Origin: Hydractinia symbiolongicarpus
Lineage: Eukaryota; Cnidaria; Hydrozoa; Anthoathecata; Hydractiniidae
NCBI RefSeq assembly: GCF_029227915.1
Contig: NC_079881.1
Coordinates: 15,475,501 to 15,539,500, forward strand
DNA length: 64,000 bases
Direction: 5' to 3'
Part shown: in pieces, positions 22,507-34,158 of the stretch
Numbering within the stretch: position 1 is the stretch's first letter
How the letters are laid out: the number at the start of each line of letters is the position of its first letter
Made by a program: the position numbers and the translations under genes
Notes under the pieces: model-generated
The model's database searches: none
What the model was told of the DNA's origin: nothing
Seen by the model: the letters and a program-made list of their open reading frames with translations, nothing else

Positions 22507-24340
22507 TTAAATAATTAAATAAACAACACACATACGAACATAGACATTGGACGTGGAACGATGACAAAAACATAGAACATAGTATACTACTAGGGCTGTG
22601 TTCGCGTTTATTAAAACGTTTTGTTTATTTGAGCCGTGCGGGCTTCTGTCTCGACGTCGTTCGTAGAATAATTCGAACATAGGCACCTGGAACCTCTCAC
22701 ACATCGTACTGTCGATCTTGACAGTGAGAAAGATATTTTAGTTCTTATAGCCTTCGTCGATATTGAAATAGGTATGTGTCGATTTTCAGAAATCATTCTA
22801 GCCATGCGTTGGTAGAAGGTTCGACATTCTCTTCCCATTCCACCGTTCGTTGAGAAGACAAGCGGGGTGAATAACCCCTTTTCAATTTGAAGTATACGTT
22901 CGCCATTTGTCGTTTCTTCTCGGCCTCGTTTCGCTGGTAACACTTTTCTAATTCTAGATTTCTGTATCTCTGAGCAGTGAGGTCAAACACACTCATATCG
23001 AAGATGGCTCGTTGTCAATAATCCAGACAGTGCTAACATCCAAACATGCTTCTCTGCTACTATTGGGGATCTTAAGCGTAAAGTATCACCATGCATCTCA
23101 GCTAGTAACGGTTCTTTTCTCACATAAACACAAATTTCACTCAATAGATCAGCCGTGATGTCTCTGATTTCATTGTGTCTAAACTTTACGAAGCCACCTT
23201 TCTTACAAGGAAGGGCGTGCGATATATCGAAGCGAAAATCACATGCACAAATTTATGGTAATCTATCTAGCTTCCAATTATACCGAATTCGAATCACATC
23301 CCAGAATTCCTTTTTTGCCAAGTCATAGCCATGCTCCTTCAATGGTAGCGTAGTAAGCCAGTTCGAAACGCCTGCTTGATTTTTCGCCTTTACTCTTCGC
23401 TTTCCTTCCTCGTCCATGTCTGCTAGCAGCGACTCGAGTTTATTTTGTTGTTTCGCAACTGTTGTTTTTAACATTGATGTTAAGTATTTGTGATTTAAGA
23501 TCAATGGTAGCCGTCATAGAGTTGTTATAATCGTCAGCAGCAGCACCTGCGAATATCTTCAATCCCAAACCACCTAAACTTGGTGGTAGGGCAAGCAAAT
23601 CGCTATCGCTGACGATGTGATCACATGTGATTGCTGGAATGAATTGGTGCCGAATGAATTCAATTGACTTCTGCTAACTGGTTCTTAATCTCAGGAATTG
23701 TGTGAAGAAAGTACGTAATCCAGCCACATAGCTCTTGTAGCTTGCTTGTGATTGCGTAATCGCTACTTGGAAAAGTAGGGAGATCTCGTTGATCGATTTT
23801 TGTAACGAGACTGTGTGCAAAACGTTTCTTGAACGCTTCAGTGCCAATCAACGCTCCCAGGTGTCTTTCACCATTCCAAGAAACTTGTGCACCAGTACCT
23901 GCAAAAAGGGTAATTGCAAGTTGGTTGAGGGTCGTACCCGAAGGTTTGTCTAATCGCAATCAGGTGATCCCACCGATAACGAAAAGTCTGGCAGGTACCT
24001 GATAACATTGTGTGACATACGTTTGCCATTAAAGGACATATCTTTCGAATATTGTGTAGAAGTACTTTTCTGTTCAGATTATTGAATGCGTTGGCTGCAT
24101 CTACCAGTAACACCGCGTCTGTATTTTCGTTTTCATTATTTTCATTGCATGTATAGCCCCTTCACTTCTCGATTTGTGTCCGCACATTTGTGCTATAGAT
24201 GAGCCTTCGACTACATCTTCGCTCAAAGTACTCATAACAATTTTTTCCATGATGCGTTGTAACACTTCACCAACACCTATCGGCCGAAGTCCGGGTTGCT
24301 TGTCAAGTGGTGCAAGTCTTGATGCAAGCAATGACTCCAA
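22507..24340 (-). pseudogene. Reverse-transcriptase-like protein, decayed
   Basis: Successive minus-strand frames give a chain I know from cnidarian and sponge repeats: LRPIGVGEVLQRIMEKI (24340-24101), LLVDAANAFNNLNRKVLLHN (24113-23868, corresponding to RT motif A with Asp), a segment GERHLGALIGTEAF (23959-23660), then NWLTTLPLKEHGYDLAKKEF (23504-23253) and a C-terminal block FTPLVFSTNGGMGRECRTFY (22943-22611). The YADD motif C region is lost at a frame break near 23900-24000. Several stops and shifts are present. The family is not a standard LINE or LTR reverse transcriptase; I cannot name it more precisely. Confidence 0.6.
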
Positions 24341-24509
24341 TGAACAGTCAAAAATTTCTTTCGTGCAGATTATTTTGATAACATTAGCTAATCTTTGTAA
24401 ATCTACATTTATCAGATGTACAAATACAATTTTACTACGTATAAGTGGAAACCATTCATACCAGAAAACGCAATAAAATTTTGACAGTTACAGAGTAAAA
24501 ACTCTCTCC

Positions 24510-25029
24510 ACAGCCTTTCTATTCGTTGATTGTGGCAAGATTTCCCAGCAATATATTGCTGGGCCTGGGTCTACGCGCCTGATGCCAGAACATGAACCTT
24601 GCAACGTCATAGTTTTCCACACCTTGGCCGCCTCTTACTCCAGATGGAAGACCAAATGATTGCACCTTCACAGAATATATTAACGACTATCTCTGCTTTG
24701 TTGTTTGTATGATATTTCAAATACACGATTTTCCGGGAATATCAATCTATGCAACCATGAACTATAAATCCCCAACGAATTAACTTGCGGTTTCCATCTA
24801 AGTGCACTAATGAACCAGGTACGCTGCATATACGGCGCTGGGTAATTGGGCTATGTAGCAAACGATTGACAATTCCTTCTGGGTTAACATACCACAGAGC
24901 ATTTCGAACGCGACTCCAAGTTACCTTAATTTTTCGACTTAATAAATGACCCTTCACTGTCCTATCCCTGCGTTGGGAAAGTTTAACACTAATCGAGCGC
25001 CATCCTGGATATGCCTGCATTACCATCAC
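24510..25029 (-). pseudogene. Integrase-like DDE transposase, decayed
   Basis: The frame at 24742-25029 holds an HTH-type segment followed by RRICSVPGSLVHLDGNRKLI and RWGFIVHGCID, a block of an eukaryotic integrase-core family with the first catalytic Asp in HLDGN. Past a stop at 24739-24741 the strand continues with RKIVYLKYHTNNKAE and, in another frame, NQRIERLWRG, which carries the expected catalytic Glu. The region expected to hold the second Asp lacks it. It is upstream of and collinear with the RT-like relic inside the same inverted termini. Confidence 0.6.
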
Positions 25030-25757
25030 TCATATTTTGTATAAAATAATCTATATTTCTTAAAACATATACCTGAGAAGTTTCAGCAGGCGAAACACGA
25101 AGATCTGTGCTCGCCATAATAATACTAAGTATACACTAATGAACATTTGTAAAATTTTGAACTTTACTTCATATTTACAATAATATTAAAAAGTCCTGAA
25201 AATTAGTTGTTGTTTTGGAGGACAGTTCACAATAGAAATACAACTTTAGTTTATACAATTTAAAAAGTTTTTAAGAATAGAAAAAAAGAAATAATTCGTG
25301 CAATATATTTTTTTACAGTGTAAAACAGGTATAAACACTAAAAATATTATAATCAATTTACTGACCATAGTAATCTTTAAAAAATTGCATTGTATTTTAC
25401 AGACCGATTGTTTTTCACCTTGGACTGAAGTATTTCAAATCGAAGAATATTAAGTGGCGGAAAAATACCTGAAACTTGATTGTTTTAATGACTCTCAATT
25501 TGAAACAACGATGTGGATACACAAACTTGATTTCAATATCTATATTTCAATTTGAATGTCACTGTATTAATTGGTTATTGAATTGACATATGATTCTTTA
25601 ATTTGATAGTCGCAATGTCAAATTAATTAACTTAATTTGACATATTGAATTTGTCCGCTATCTAACCCCATAGGTATATACGTCTTATTTTAAAAGATTT
25701 TGAAATTAGATTTTACTACCTTGTTATCTCATCGTTGCACTTTTTTCATGAAAATTA

Positions 25758-26011
25758 GCCAAGAAATGTTTCGATAACCTAAAAAAGAGATATCTTAAAC
25801 GCAGGAAAGACGTCAAAAAGTGCGAAAAGTCTGTGACATCATCAGCTGTTATTGATAAGGCAAAACGTAATCTCGATTTTTAAAACCACAAAAGACGAAG
25901 TGTAACTTGCCAGACGATACCTTTCCTGGATCAGTTGAAAATAATGACGATCACGAAGAAGAAAATAGCGGTGACGACGACTCAGAAAGTCAAGCACAAC
26001 AACATGTTTAG
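25758..26011 (+). pseudogene. MADF-type domain exon relic
   Basis: A frame without an initiator Met follows an AG acceptor-like site and reads CFDNLKKRYLKRRKDVKKCE, matching the third helix region of MADF/Myb-SANT-like DNA-binding domains. A stop at 25877-25879 ends it; a one-base shift continues into an acidic segment (ENNDDHEEENSGDDDSESQ) typical of the linker after MADF domains. It is a fragment, perhaps from a Harbinger-type transposon partner gene or a host regulator. Confidence 0.4.
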
Positions 26012-27528
26012 AAACCGAAAGTTGAGAAAGAGAATAGAAAGTAGAAAGAAATGACTATTTTGGAGTAGAAACACATGGATATAATGAGCAGGATGGAAAA
26101 AGATACGAAAGAAGAAAATGAGAGCAGCCAGCGTGATAAGTGGTCAAACATCTCCGGACTCATTCAAACATAGCGAAAAAAACATTCTCGGTCATTATGA
26201 AGTTCTTGAAACAAACTTTGAAACGCACCACGCCTCTCGTAATTTTGAAAAAAACCCCGCCTTTTTCGCACTTTTGTTCTTTTCTAAACATTTAGCCTTG
26301 GAAGTTATTCTAGATAGTTCAAAGAACGCAATCTTTTTCCTAATATTTCCCTATCCATACTTGGAGTGTGTAACTTTCTTACGATATAAAACAATAATAT
26401 TCGTGCATGCTTTTGCTTTTAAAACCATTTTTAAAACACAGTGAGAATGCGCAGGTTTTACTTCAATTTTTAAAACACATTTCACACCTTTTAGGTTTTA
26501 TATTTAAACCCCAGTTAAACCACAGTGAAACCACGTTTTACTACAACTAAAAAGTATACTCTTTAAATTGCCAAGGGCTTTTTCGGGCAATATAGATGAG
26601 TTTCGTCGTAACGCATATGTTCCCCAGACCTCTTACACAAATCGACAGGCAAAATAATGAATGCAGTAAGCGGTGGAATAGCCCATTCCAAACTTTATTT
26701 TTAAGTAGAGACATCTCTTGATTTTAAAACTAAAATATAGTTTTCACGCATATATATTGTATATATGTATAAAGATGCCATTAGCCACAGGTCTTAAGTT
26801 CTTAACCATAATTTGACTTTATTTGCTTAAACATGCATTTATTGCCTGTCGAGTTTCAGACTTTTTCCGCACATGCACGAGAATCCCGTGAGAAAGTAGA
26901 CTTTCAAACTCATCTATTAACTAGTTTTTGCAGGGTTTTCGTCGAGATTTTGCCCTTCTAAAGGGCTTTTCAAACCCAATAGTCAATCCCAGCTAACCAA
27001 CAAACCATCTAAACAAAATTCGATAAATTGAATATGCCGCTTCATCAAATATCCGCATGTTCATTTATTCACAAAATGGAGGCGGAAACGCTAAGGCGGA
27101 TGCAAATGCATCCAACGTTTTTATCAAAACTGAGTGTCTTTTGTTCAAAATAACATTGGTTCAATAAATTCTCGTTTGATCAAAACATTTGAATTTTTAT
27201 TCCTAATTATTCGACAATTCAACACAAACTAAAACGAAAGAAACCCCAGTTCCTGATTCTTAAGGCTACTCAGTTTACCATGAGTTTTTTTCCTACAAGA
27301 TATTCAATCTCGCATCCAGTTCTTCTGCTTAATAAATCTAACCTCTCTAAAAGTGTTATTTACATTTCTTGCGAAATGTCCTCATCAAGAAATCTGTACG
27401 CATAGTCTAATAAACTGTGACTAAATAAATTTTTTTTTGCGTAACATCGTCCGGCAATTACACTGTAATAAACGAGCAAAACAGTTACTGTTATGTTTCG
27501 TGATTTTGGTGTTATCGACCACTAAGTA
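26012..27528. other. AT-rich noncoding stretch
   Basis: No recognisable protein-coding segment. The short plus-strand frame 26118-26444 has ordinary composition for translated noncoding DNA. Some GTTTTA/TTTTAAAAC-type short repeats occur at 26410-26560. Confidence 0.4.
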
Positions 27529-28599
27529 TCAACAATTCTTCCAGTCTCTGTGTGACCTTGGGCGACAAATCAAAGGGCATTCTTGTGCTTTACTTGGATT
27601 TAAACGACTACACCCGATAAAATCGCAGCCATTCGTGCTGTATCGTTTAGTCGGAAACGGAGTAAATGTCCAAATATGTTTTTTACACGTGTACGAGTCG
27701 TGAATAATCGCATCAAGTTCAAGATAAGGCCAAAGTAAGTCTTGCAAAAGGATTTCTTCAGGGTCTCTTGTAGGGTCTAACTTTTTATTTACTTGGTGCT
27801 TTTGAATAATCTGAAAGATAATTGGAGTCAGTGTTGGACTGTTAGAGTTCCGATAGCATATGGTACCAGAATCTTCAAATCTTTGTGTGACATTAACGCG
27901 ATCGTACATGCAGTGAAAAGCTTTGTTATAACTACGAAACATCCATTCTTCAACGGCATCAGATTCACGTTGCAGTAGTACGTTCTGCAGATTTCGAATA
28001 CAAACAATATCCACGGTTTTATCTCCGATGGGTATGTACCGCCATTCTTTCCCTCTCTGTTTGGAAACATCTCCCAGGCGAGGAATTTTCCTTGCATCGC
28101 AAAACCTCAGGTTTCCGTGCTTTTCTTCCAACCTTTTTAATTGATTGTAAGGTATACCACCGTCATGGTGTATCCTTACTTGCCACTCTCGATAAAGAGA
28201 AGATTTTTTGGCTTCATCCGCAACGCTCCCAACCATATTTAACCAGGTTTTATCGGTTGATAATTTACCGAACAGTGAATAAGACAGAACGTTGCTTTTT
28301 GTTTCTTTGTTATATTTCTCTGAACACAAATTAAACGGATACTCCTTTTCTCTGAGGTCAGGTTTAACAAGACGCACTATATCAGGTAACTCGATGATCA
28401 AATCTCTCGAACTGATTTTCTCTTTTGGGTGACGATACAATAGATAGGGAAACGTAAGAAAAGCAGAGCAGATTACCGATAGGGATATGATTTGAATGAA
28501 ATTCCAGTCCTGACATACTACTCTTACTCCATTTTTTCTTGCAACAAAAGTTTTTACATTAGTCACACCAGTTTTGCTTTTAAAAGGACAAGGTTTCAT
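27529..28599 (-). CDS. Type II membrane glycosyltransferase-like protein, 356 aa
   Basis: This is the best intact gene in the window: one uninterrupted exon. Residues 34-56 form a single hydrophobic segment after a basic N-terminus, giving a type II (Golgi-like) signal anchor. The luminal part contains LSYSLFGK (about 105), WQVRIHHDGGIP (139-150), a WRYIPIGD block (187-194) and DIVCIRNLQNVLLQRESDAV (197-216), followed by EEWM. These blocks resemble a family of metal-dependent glycosyltransferase-like proteins in which the last block normally carries an Arg-Asp-x-Asp type metal motif. Here that position is Arg-Asn-Leu-Gln, so metal binding may be lost or arranged differently. The C-terminal 60 residues are Cys-rich (6-7 Cys), suggesting disulfides. 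No frameshift is seen; it may be a host gene. Exact acceptor and donor are unknown. Confidence 0.7.
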   Translation of the reverse strand: MKPCPFKSKTGVTNVKTFVARKNGVRVVCQDWNFIQIISLSVICSAFLTFPYLLYRHPKEKISSRDLIIELPDIVRLVKPDLREKEYPFNLCSEKYNKETKSNVLSYSLFGKLSTDKTWLNMVGSVADEAKKSSLYREWQVRIHHDGGIPYNQLKRLEEKHGNLRFCDARKIPRLGDVSKQRGKEWRYIPIGDKTVDIVCIRNLQNVLLQRESDAVEEWMFRSYNKAFHCMYDRVNVTQRFEDSGTICYRNSNSPTLTPIIFQIIQKHQVNKKLDPTRDPEEILLQDLLWPYLELDAIIHDSYTCKKHIWTFTPFPTKRYSTNGCDFIGCSRLNPSKAQECPLICRPRSHRDWKNC

Positions 28600-31500
28600 C
28601 TTTTAGTCTGTATCACAAGTTTTTCGTATCCTGATGAATTTCCAGGCTAGACGTGATCTAAAAAAAATTGCTTTATAAGAAACAGTTAAAAATACTGGTA
28701 TCCGTTACCAAAAACTATTATAAACATTTAAAATAATGTATTTAATATAATTTATATTATTTAAATTTAATTTTCAAAAATGGAACAACGAAACTTGTCT
28801 ACAGCGGGGCATTGCGGATTCAAAATGTGACCTTTTAAAAGAGGTGCCGGCTACGTAGTGGCTCTTTTCAAATTTGCTCACATCGTTTTAAATATTACGT
28901 TTTGGCGTGTTAGGGTTTAGTAACGTCGATCTCACAGTGTGTTAAATCGTTAATTTTTGAAGAGAAAAAAGCCCAAACATCTAGATATTGCAAGTATGTT
29001 ATTTTCTGTTCTAAAAAGTATAACAAACTTTGTAAAAATTTAGCTTAGAGGTAAAAAACAAACATCAGTAAATACGGCTAAAATTTTAAAACGTTGTGCT
29101 TGGTAAAAATTTCCGTATTTGGTACAATTTTGCAACATTAGTTTATTGAACTACAGTAGGCTCTTACTATCTTGAGCTCGCAGGATGTCTAGAAGTTTAT
29201 AGGAGACGAATAAAAAATATGAGGTAAATAACAACAAGATGACAAAAACTACAAGAGGAAAAAATATTTGCAAAAGATATTGCTGGACAATCGGTTGCAA
29301 GGGAAAACCTAATGACATCTTATTTTCTAATTTTCAAGAGCGTTAAAAACTCTTGGGACGAGGTACGGGGTTATTATTGCCATATCTTTATGAAATCTTA
29401 TGTTCAATAATCATACCGATCAATTGGTACTCTACAGAAATAATAGAGTCATCTTAAAGTAGTGTTCTCTAGTACCTCAAGGTATTGTGCGGGTATTTTA
29501 TTTGAAGACATAGGCTAGGAAAAAAAATTATTCATTACAACCCTTCTTTTTTTCAAAGAACTTACTGTATCCCTAAAAAATAAACACAGGGCGAAAAAAT
29601 TCCATTTCATTGAAATAGAAATAATTGTCAAGTCACTATGTTGTATATTTTTTGCAGCCGAGCTAAAGAAAACTATCATTCACGTTAGCCACAACGCCCC
29701 CTTCAAAAACACGATCGCTTTGCTTCTAAAAAGACACAAAAATCCCCGGGAACGATATTGACAAAGCAGCAAGCAGACAATAGCGACCGTAAATAAACAG
29801 GGGGAGGAGCTTCCTTAATGAAGTGGTATTGTAAATACGTGAATATGTGAGTCCTCAATCCACAAAAATTCCTGTATGTGATCAAGAAGACGTAGAATCG
29901 GAAGTATCAACAGGAATTTTACAAATAATATACAAATGGAATCCTATTAATTATCTGTAAATGACCGTCTATTATATCCCTTGTCATATGTAGAATACCC
30001 AGCATCTTTTACACCTGTATCATATATCAGGCGCACATGTCAGGCGCTTCCTCTTTCGTTCCTGCTTGCTGTGAGACGGTTTCGCTGAGAAAAGCAAATG
30101 TGAGAAAAAAAAAAGAAAATGTAAATAAAGCGTCTACAACAAACTGGAAATGTAAGAAGTTAAATGCATTGGAAAAAAATCGTGTGGTGCTTCTGTACGA
30201 ACTTCAGTCAGTCGCTGAACCTTTAAATTGGTTGACAATGTCTTCCGAGGGGTGGGGTGAGTAAAAAACTTAACCGCCCCTAATATTTAGTTAGTTTTTT
30301 ATGATTTGTTAATTTCTCCCACTCACTAGCAAACACTTTTGTATTTGTCCAGGCATGGTTAAAGGGTAAAAATATGTCTGGCGAAAAGTACTAAAATCAG
30401 GGAATATTTTCCCAAAAGTCTGTATTCTAGTATTTTCTAGTATATTCCGTACATGCGCAAAAATCAGATAAATTGTAAATACTGGAATATGTCTAAAGGT
30501 CAGAAAGGTTTGATGCCAGAACTAACCAGCATAGAGCATATTGAAAGACAACCATTAATGTGCACAGCACATGTTGGCATGGAAAACGAACGTTAAACTA
30601 AAAATGATAATTTGATTGAACTGGAAATGTCTTCAGGAAGATAACAATTCATTTCATCATAGTTTTCCTTAGAGTAAAAGTCCTTCCCAGTGCTTTATTT
30701 TTTACCTTGAGACTCTTCTCTTTTCATTCTAGGGAAACTAAAAGACAAAAGGCAAGATGATGGTTATTATTTTTTTGTTCCTATAATTTCCACAATTTCG
30801 TTGTATTTCGTTGATTAATGCGCATCTTCAAATTATTGCATAGGTAAATCTGTAAAGCCAAAGAAAGTTGATTTTCTGGTTAGTGTGCCACGTCTGTATT
30901 ATCACCCGCACTTTTACCAGGTTTGAAAGTATTTGTAACACACAAATACACATATGTGCATGAATGAGATTTTAAACTAAACAAAGATTATAGTAACTGG
31001 ATATAACAATTATAAATTGACAAACATAAAATATAAGCGAAATGTGAGAAAACTGCATTGGGGGAACTTTAGACAGGTGTAATAACAGATTTAACTGTAG
31101 ATTTATTATGTGTAATAGATAATAAATCCCCTGGGCATTTACTTGCAACTGTTGAGTAAGACTAAAAAATACTTGTGTAGTAACAAGAAGGAAAAAAGGG
31201 TATGAACACTTGCTAACCAGAAGACCAACTTTAGATAATTTTCTTCTGCTTTGTAGCTGTGGAAGATGCAACATTTTTATTATAATTATATTGGCGATGA
31301 TAAACTTATTTGAATTAGACAAATATTTTAGTGGATTAAACTTTCATAAAAAGGTCTAAAAATGTATATTCAGCAGAATTCGGACATTTTTAAAATGAGC
31401 AATAGTAAAAATTTGTGCTTCATTCATTTTCTCCTTAGTTTGGACTAGAGTATTCTTTATTTCGTCCAGATCTTCCTCTCAATACTTGTATATGTACATA

Positions 31501-31739
31501 ATCCAGTCCAAAAAGGAAAAAGCTTGTCACAGTAGTACCGACTATTTTAACATGAAGCTACAATCGAACTCGGACAACCACCAAGCTGTGTCATTCAATA
31601 TGATTGCTCATGTCATATTGATGATGCATGTAAATCGAAGTCACAAGTCAAATTAAAGACTTTTAAGAGAAAAGTTGATTATAAAAATAACAAAATCCAA
31701 GACAAACAGAAACTAACAAGTTCTGCTAATTGTTTCTAC
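28600..31739. other. Noncoding stretch with minor ORFs
   Basis: No confident gene. The frame 30037-30264 (75 codons, basic, begins with a Cys/Ala-rich segment) has no recognised homology. A segment near 29279-29345 reads CWTIGCKGKP-ILFSNF in one frame and faintly recalls a zinc-finger start, but it is too short to call. Confidence 0.35.
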
Positions 31740-31743
31740 AGCC

Positions 31744-32385
<642 letters not shown>

Positions 32386-32807
32386 GGCTATATATATATA
32401 TATATAAAGGCTAGCAAAGTTGTGAACGTGAAGAAAGCATTATGTTGCTGTCAAACGTTGATCCGTATTTAGCTTTATAACTTGTATAGAGCTTCATGAA
32501 AATTCTCTATACTCGAACCATCCAATTTTTGTATCTGTATGTAAATTTTCAGATTTGTTTTTGTGTAGAAAGCACTTTCAAGTTTTCAGTTAGCTAGCTA
32601 TTCATCCTCTTCTGTAACTCTGTGTAGACAGCAGATCTTGTAGCTATACAGAATAAAGCTATTCTTATAAGCCTTCATAACAGTTTATTTAAGAGAAATA
32701 TTGTAACTTTTTATCCTGATTGTGGTCAGCTATGATTCAAGACGGTTTTAAATCAGAAGATTTTTCCTCATCTGCCTTCAAATAAAAATTTACAACCAGT
32801 ATCTATT

Positions 32808-32890
32808 TTATTTTGCGATAATGACAAACATTCTGGGCAATTTAAACCTAATCCCTTCAGTTTCTTCAAGTTTGAGTAAAGCTACGTTAA
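32808..32890 (+). pseudogene. Possible Maverick-type capsid protein relic
   Basis: One frame reads CDND-x-HSGQFKPNPFSF before a stop. The pairing of a C-x-N-D motif with a K-N-P-F-x-F motif a few residues later is characteristic, in my memory, of a Polinton/adintovirus capsid-related protein family common in cnidarian genomes. Only about 25 residues match, with frames breaking on both sides up to 33360, so this may be coincidence. It is 16 kb from the Maverick described below. Confidence 0.25.
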
Positions 32891-34039
32891 AAGCGATGTG
32901 CTCAATATTTAAGGCTAGGTTGTCATACGTTATGACAACAAAGCAAGAGAAAAGAAAAAAGGAAACGTGTGTATCATCTCGAAGTTGTTTCTTTTGCATT
33001 AGCCCAAACGTTAGCTAATCAATATGGTACTTCTAGCACTAATGACGAGACTTCTTCCATTTGTAAAAAGCAAACCTTTAACTTAAAATCTTTTTCGTCA
33101 AAGGAATTTCTAAATTGAAGCCTATTAAACCTAAACAAGTTTTATCTGCAGAACCTTGGTAGATTCATTCCCTTCAGGTTTTATTAACGGTATTGGGAAA
33201 TATAATGTAGGCACTCACTACGACAAGTTCCACACCTCAGTGATCACGATTATTCTCCCCATTGTAACTTGCGAGAGGACGTCTTAAGGTTTATTCATTG
33301 TAGTGAAGGCTCTCAGGTTTGTCTTTTTCAAAGGTCATTTTAAAAACCTTATGAACTTTCTCTTAATATATATACAGAATTGATAAGGTCAATGTTATGA
33401 CGATGCTGGCAATGTATCTGTTAAAGTTGTCATGCTAACATTTTAAAGCAAAACAGATTAGCTTTATACATATCCTTGTTCTTCTCATTGCTTAAATTTA
33501 GTTGTCCTTAATTCATGCTTTGTACATTATTTCTGAAACATGATGAATCGAATCAAACGTAACATATTTTTACAAATTTTCCAAAGGTAGTTTAAAATTT
33601 TTACGCAAGAATGTTCCTTACTCAACTAATAATCCCAACTATGCCCATAATTTTAATATTTGTAACACGATGAGTGGAACGTATTATTAACACAAGGGTT
33701 TTCAATGATTTGTATGAAGGCATTTTGTCCATGGTTCCATTTCATTATATTTTTGATTTTTTATTATATTTATGAAGAAAGAAGAGTTTGATTTGGTTAT
33801 TTTTTTATGACCTCCAATCTGCAGAAAACTTTATTTTGGTGCTAAATATGAAGAAAGAAGAATGAACATTCTAATTATTGCTTTAATAACTTTCAATCTT
33901 TAAAAAACATTATGATGGTGTTGTGTTGTCTTATTGCTGGTTTGATTACACCCTTGATGATAAAGATTTTAATGTATTTTGTGTTGTCATTTATTCCCCT
34001 TTTTCGATCAATTCGATCAATACTTAACGTCTATGGCGT

Positions 34040-34146
34040 ATGTCAGAGAGTCGGTTTTATGTGCTTAAAGGGCGTAAAAAGGCGTTGGCTTCCAGGGCTC
34101 CGCCCTGGACCTGTTCGGGGGCTCAGAACGCTCCCCAAACCCCCAG
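34040..34146 (+). repeat. Short GC-rich hairpin repeat, copy 1
   Basis: Contains GTGCTTAAAGGGCGTAAAAAGGC, present in reverse complement at 45686-45709, followed by the hairpin CCAGGG-CTCCG-CCCTGG (34092-34108) and a second imperfect hairpin (34112-34140). Probably a small dispersed element. It lies just upstream of the nuclease-like element gene. Confidence 0.55.
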
Positions 34147-34158
34147 CTTAATCTATAT

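Larger units (their letters stand above)
22149..25673. mobile_element. TIR-flanked element with integrase-like and RT-like relics
   Basis: The left end CTATGGGGTTAG...ATAGCGGACAAATT (from 22149) and the right end, read in reverse complement from 25673, agree over about 50 bases apart from an 8-base insertion in the left copy. TCAAATT/AATTTGA repeats continue inward for 100-200 bases on both sides. I see no certain target duplication. Both coding relics inside lie on the minus strand. Confidence 0.65.

Noticed and set aside
29279-29345. Possible THAP-like zinc finger start
   Set aside because: Only about 20 residues with C-x4-C; no downstream Cys-His and no splice site found.
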